A stretch of DNA of 6,627 nucleotides from an uncultured Porphyromonadaceae bacterium (GTDB lineage: Bacteria > Bacteroidota > Bacteroidia > Bacteroidales > CAMTPD01): NCBI GenBank assembly GCA_947074265.1, contig CAMTPD010000085.1, forward strand, positions 1 through 6,627. Reading direction: 5' to 3'. Positions 5,161 to 6,627 of this stretch are shown here, one piece after another. Both the position numbers and the translations under genes were made by a program. The notes under the pieces were generated by a model. It made no database searches. It was not told the origin of the DNA and saw only the letters and a list, made by a program, of their open reading frames with translations. Every line of letters begins with the position of its first letter. Position 1 is the first letter of the stretch.

Positions 5161-6565
5161 TTCTTTATCGAGTTGATGCATGAACAGACAATAAACAATA
5201 GCGCAACTCAAATATTTAATCCATAAATCCACAGCATCTTCAGTAAATGAGCCAAATACATGAATGCGTTTACAACAAAATTCAAATAAAAACAAATCCC
5301 CTTTCTTGGTCAATTTTCTTAGATTGTGTATTTCCATCAATGAATACACCTCCAAAGGATTATCAGGATAATCGGATTTATGTTCATATTCTATTAAATT
5401 CGCCTTGATCGGATCAAGTGTTAAATATTGTTTTCTTTTATTTCCAAATAAGGATCCAATACCAAACAAATTACCCATTAACTTAGGTGGCTTAGGAGGA
5501 ATAAAGAAATTGCTACAGTTGATTTGGTGTTTCACTTTGAGTCCTTTTAATTCTTCTATTTGATGTTCTTTCTTTTCATTTGCTTTCTTGGCTATATGAT
5601 TTTTGTACTTGATGAGCATAGTTGTTATCCTGTCATCAGTACTAACGCACATTGGTGAAAGTTCATTTTCTGTGAGAAAATCTATTCTTGCATTTGAGAT
5701 CAATAGGAAGGCAACAACTCTTAATTTTCCTTCACGAGCTGCACAATGGAGTGGAGTCCCATATTGTTTATGGCAAATATTAATATCAGCTTTAAATGTA
5801 TCAACCAGAATTTTTACTACATCAAGACGTCCTTGATTAGCTGCTAAATGAAGTGCAGTCAATCCATTTTCAGTTTTTCCATTAGGATTCATTTTGCTAT
5901 CATTATCATTATCTTACTAATTTTCAATCAATAATTTTATTACAGTCTTCCTACCCATATATGCAGCATAGTGAAGACAATTCCATCCTATCATAAGTTT
6001 ATATTACCTCTTAAATTATATGAATCAAGGACCCAGCCTTCCTTATAAACTTTTTCGAGGGTATTTTTTACTTCGCTTATTTCCGCGAATTTAACTGATC
6101 TTATTAATATCTTTACAGTTTTTTCCTTATTTTTTAAATCTATTTCTAAACATGATAACTTCGACTCTTCTTTATCATTTGTAATACTTCTTGGCATTAC
6201 TATAGACGAACTAATGAGTCCGAGTTTTGAAAAATAATAAACATTAGACATTGGAACAGTTTTAGGCTATTGCTATTTCAATAGTTACAATATGAAAAGA
6301 CTTTTTGGATACATATAATTCTGGATTATCCGGAATAACTGATAGAATATTGTCATCGTCATCGAATTCGTGCTAGCTTAAAATTACTAAATACAAATGA
6401 TCCATTAAGACCCATATATGACAGTAATTGGTTTGAGGGTTCAATTGATATATCTACACAAATCATCCCTTTTAAATCTAATGCTGTTTGTGTATTATTT
6501 ATATAATATTCCAAAGGATCTGCATTGGGATCTTTTTGAGGATATCGGATTGTAATTCTCCTCAT
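5140..6565 (-). CDS. Eukaryotic ubiquitin-like/ankyrin/PH-domain protein, five exons, 3' end missing
   Basis: Proposed exons on the minus strand: 6565-6395, 6372-6289, 6266-6008, 5987-5918 and 5896-~5140, giving about 447 residues. Residues 1-85 resemble a ubiquitin-like fold: MRRITIRYP strand, then IEPSNQLLSYMG, then DNILSVIPDNPELYV. An N-terminal ankyrin cap (about 135-171) is followed by repeats containing GWNCLHYAAYMGR (172-184), GLTALHLAANQGR (206-218) and GTPLHCAAREGK (241-252), plus a decayed repeat. Splicing gives each repeat step 34 residues. A Lys/Glu-rich segment leads to a PH domain (about 318-431) with RKQYLTLD and the diagnostic helix Trp in VDLWIKYL. Such adaptors usually link phosphoinositide membranes to protein partners; no enzyme domain is seen. 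The ATG at 6565 is chosen because G+C content collapses just upstream. The domains are visible; the exon model is inferred. Confidence 0.72.
5897..5917 (-). other. Candidate intron 4 (21 nt) covering two apparent in-frame stops
   Basis: It begins GTAAGA and ends GATAG on the minus strand. It includes the TAA at 5916-5914 and the final G of the TAG at 5919-5917, both in the ankyrin frame. Removal gives KLLIENYKMNPNG and shortens the spacing between successive ankyrin LHxAA motifs from 41 to 34 residues. The next repeat step is also 34, and NYKMNPN then aligns with TFKADIN. The alternative is that both stops are read as glutamine. Confidence 0.65.
5988..6007 (-). other. Candidate intron 3 (20 nt)
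   Basis: It begins GTAATA and ends GATAG on the minus strand, with phase 1. Unspliced, the upstream frame ends at TGA 5993-5991, five residues after DSYNLR, while the ankyrin frame carries on one base away. Splicing gives DSYNLRGWNCLHYAAYMGR, putting the conserved ankyrin Gly exactly at the join. This is the best supported of the four frame changes, because both flanks are clear protein sequence. Confidence 0.68.
6267..6288 (-). other. Candidate intron 2 (22 nt, or 16 nt with an earlier acceptor)
   Basis: It begins GTAACT and ends CAATAG on the minus strand. Removing it joins KKSFHI to PKTVPMSNVYY and moves the reading frame to that of the following 86-residue open stretch. An acceptor 6 nt earlier (16-nt intron) gives the same frame but leaves one in-frame TAG. 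The 22-nt version leaves no stop and matches the length of its neighbours. Confidence 0.55.
6373..6394 (-). other. Candidate intron 1 (22 nt)
   Basis: It begins GTATTT and ends GCTAG on the minus strand. Unspliced, exon 1 reads on into VFSNFKLARIR and a TGA at 6361-6359. Removing 22 nt joins NGSF to HEFDDDDNILS and keeps the ubiquitin-like pattern continuous across the join. A shorter GTA...TAG choice of 15 nt exists here but leaves the TGA in frame. Confidence 0.6.
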
Positions 6566-6627
6566 TATATTAAATATTTAATTATCGAATTTTTGTAATA
6601 TTAATTTGAAGATCAATGAATAATTAA
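6566..6627 (-). promoter_or_regulatory. AT-rich 5' flank of the ankyrin/PH gene
   Basis: These 62 bases before the ATG at 6565 are almost entirely A and T, with runs such as TTAAATATTTAATATA, in contrast to the coding sequence that starts with AGGAGAATTAC. This fits a short leader or core promoter of an AT-rich protist. The frame stays open to the contig edge if TAA is ignored, so an upstream coding exon is not strictly excluded. No specific promoter motif can be named. Confidence 0.4.

Noticed and set aside
5592..5608. A further GTA...TAG segment (17 nt) on the minus strand inside exon 5
   Set aside because: Removing 17 nt would break a frame that is already open and protein-like (IKYKNHIAKKANEK). 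It also shows that such pairs occur by chance in this AT-rich DNA.
4366..5892. A single 508-residue ankyrin-PH-protease protein
   Set aside because: The reading frame crosses a change in composition, gene structure and domain kingdom, and the protease lacks its nucleophile. It is reported as two partial genes plus a junction.
5991..6565. Two separate small genes (86 and 68 residues) on the minus strand
   Set aside because: Both end in TGA at places where a short GTA...TAG removal joins them to each other and to the ankyrin repeats. They are better read as exons of one gene.

Overview
The window looks like one assembled contig made of three unrelated pieces: a sequencing adapter (1-48), a stretch of Bacteroidales-type bacterial chromosome (about 49-5139), and the start of a eukaryotic gene on the minus strand (about 5140-6627). 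The bacterial assignment rests on a GH123/DUF4091 glycosidase, two membrane-anchored calcineurin-like phosphoesterases, a CtpA-type S41 protease tail with the C-terminal extension usual in Bacteroidales, a TAnnTTTG promoter element, and the absence of Shine-Dalgarno sequences. The eukaryotic assignment rests on a ubiquitin-like/ankyrin/PH protein whose reading frame is broken at four points. Each break is repaired by removing a GTA...TAG segment of only 20-22 nt. Composition changes with the boundary: a 60-base sample at 4921-4980 is about 52% G+C, 5401-5460 about 32%, and 6541-6600 about 20%.

Layout: 1-48 is Illumina TruSeq read-2 adapter with an 8-base index. 49-1812 is a glycoside hydrolase lacking its N-terminus, ending in a strong intrinsic terminator that overlaps its stop codon. 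1813-2089 is intergenic and holds four palindromes with an exact 22-bp period, then a promoter-like element. 2090-3220 and 3249-4382 are tandem paralogous phosphoesterases, probably one transcription unit. 4366-~5139 (minus, convergent) is the C-terminal half of an S41 protease. Near 5137-5145 it joins in frame, apparently by chance or artefact, to the PH-domain end of the eukaryotic gene, whose exons run back to an ATG at 6565. 6566-6627 is very AT-rich and is probably the 5' flank of that gene.

Taken literally, one 508-residue reading frame (5892-4366, minus) would be an ankyrin-PH-protease fusion. I read it as a chimera between bacterial and protist DNA, as whole-genome amplification or misassembly of a protist with associated bacteria can produce. 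The biologically interesting content is the protist gene with its ultra-short introns. If real, these remove every apparent in-frame stop, so no altered genetic code is needed. The 22-bp palindrome array and the paired phosphoesterases come next. The bacterial genes do not form one obvious pathway beyond cell-envelope and glycan work.
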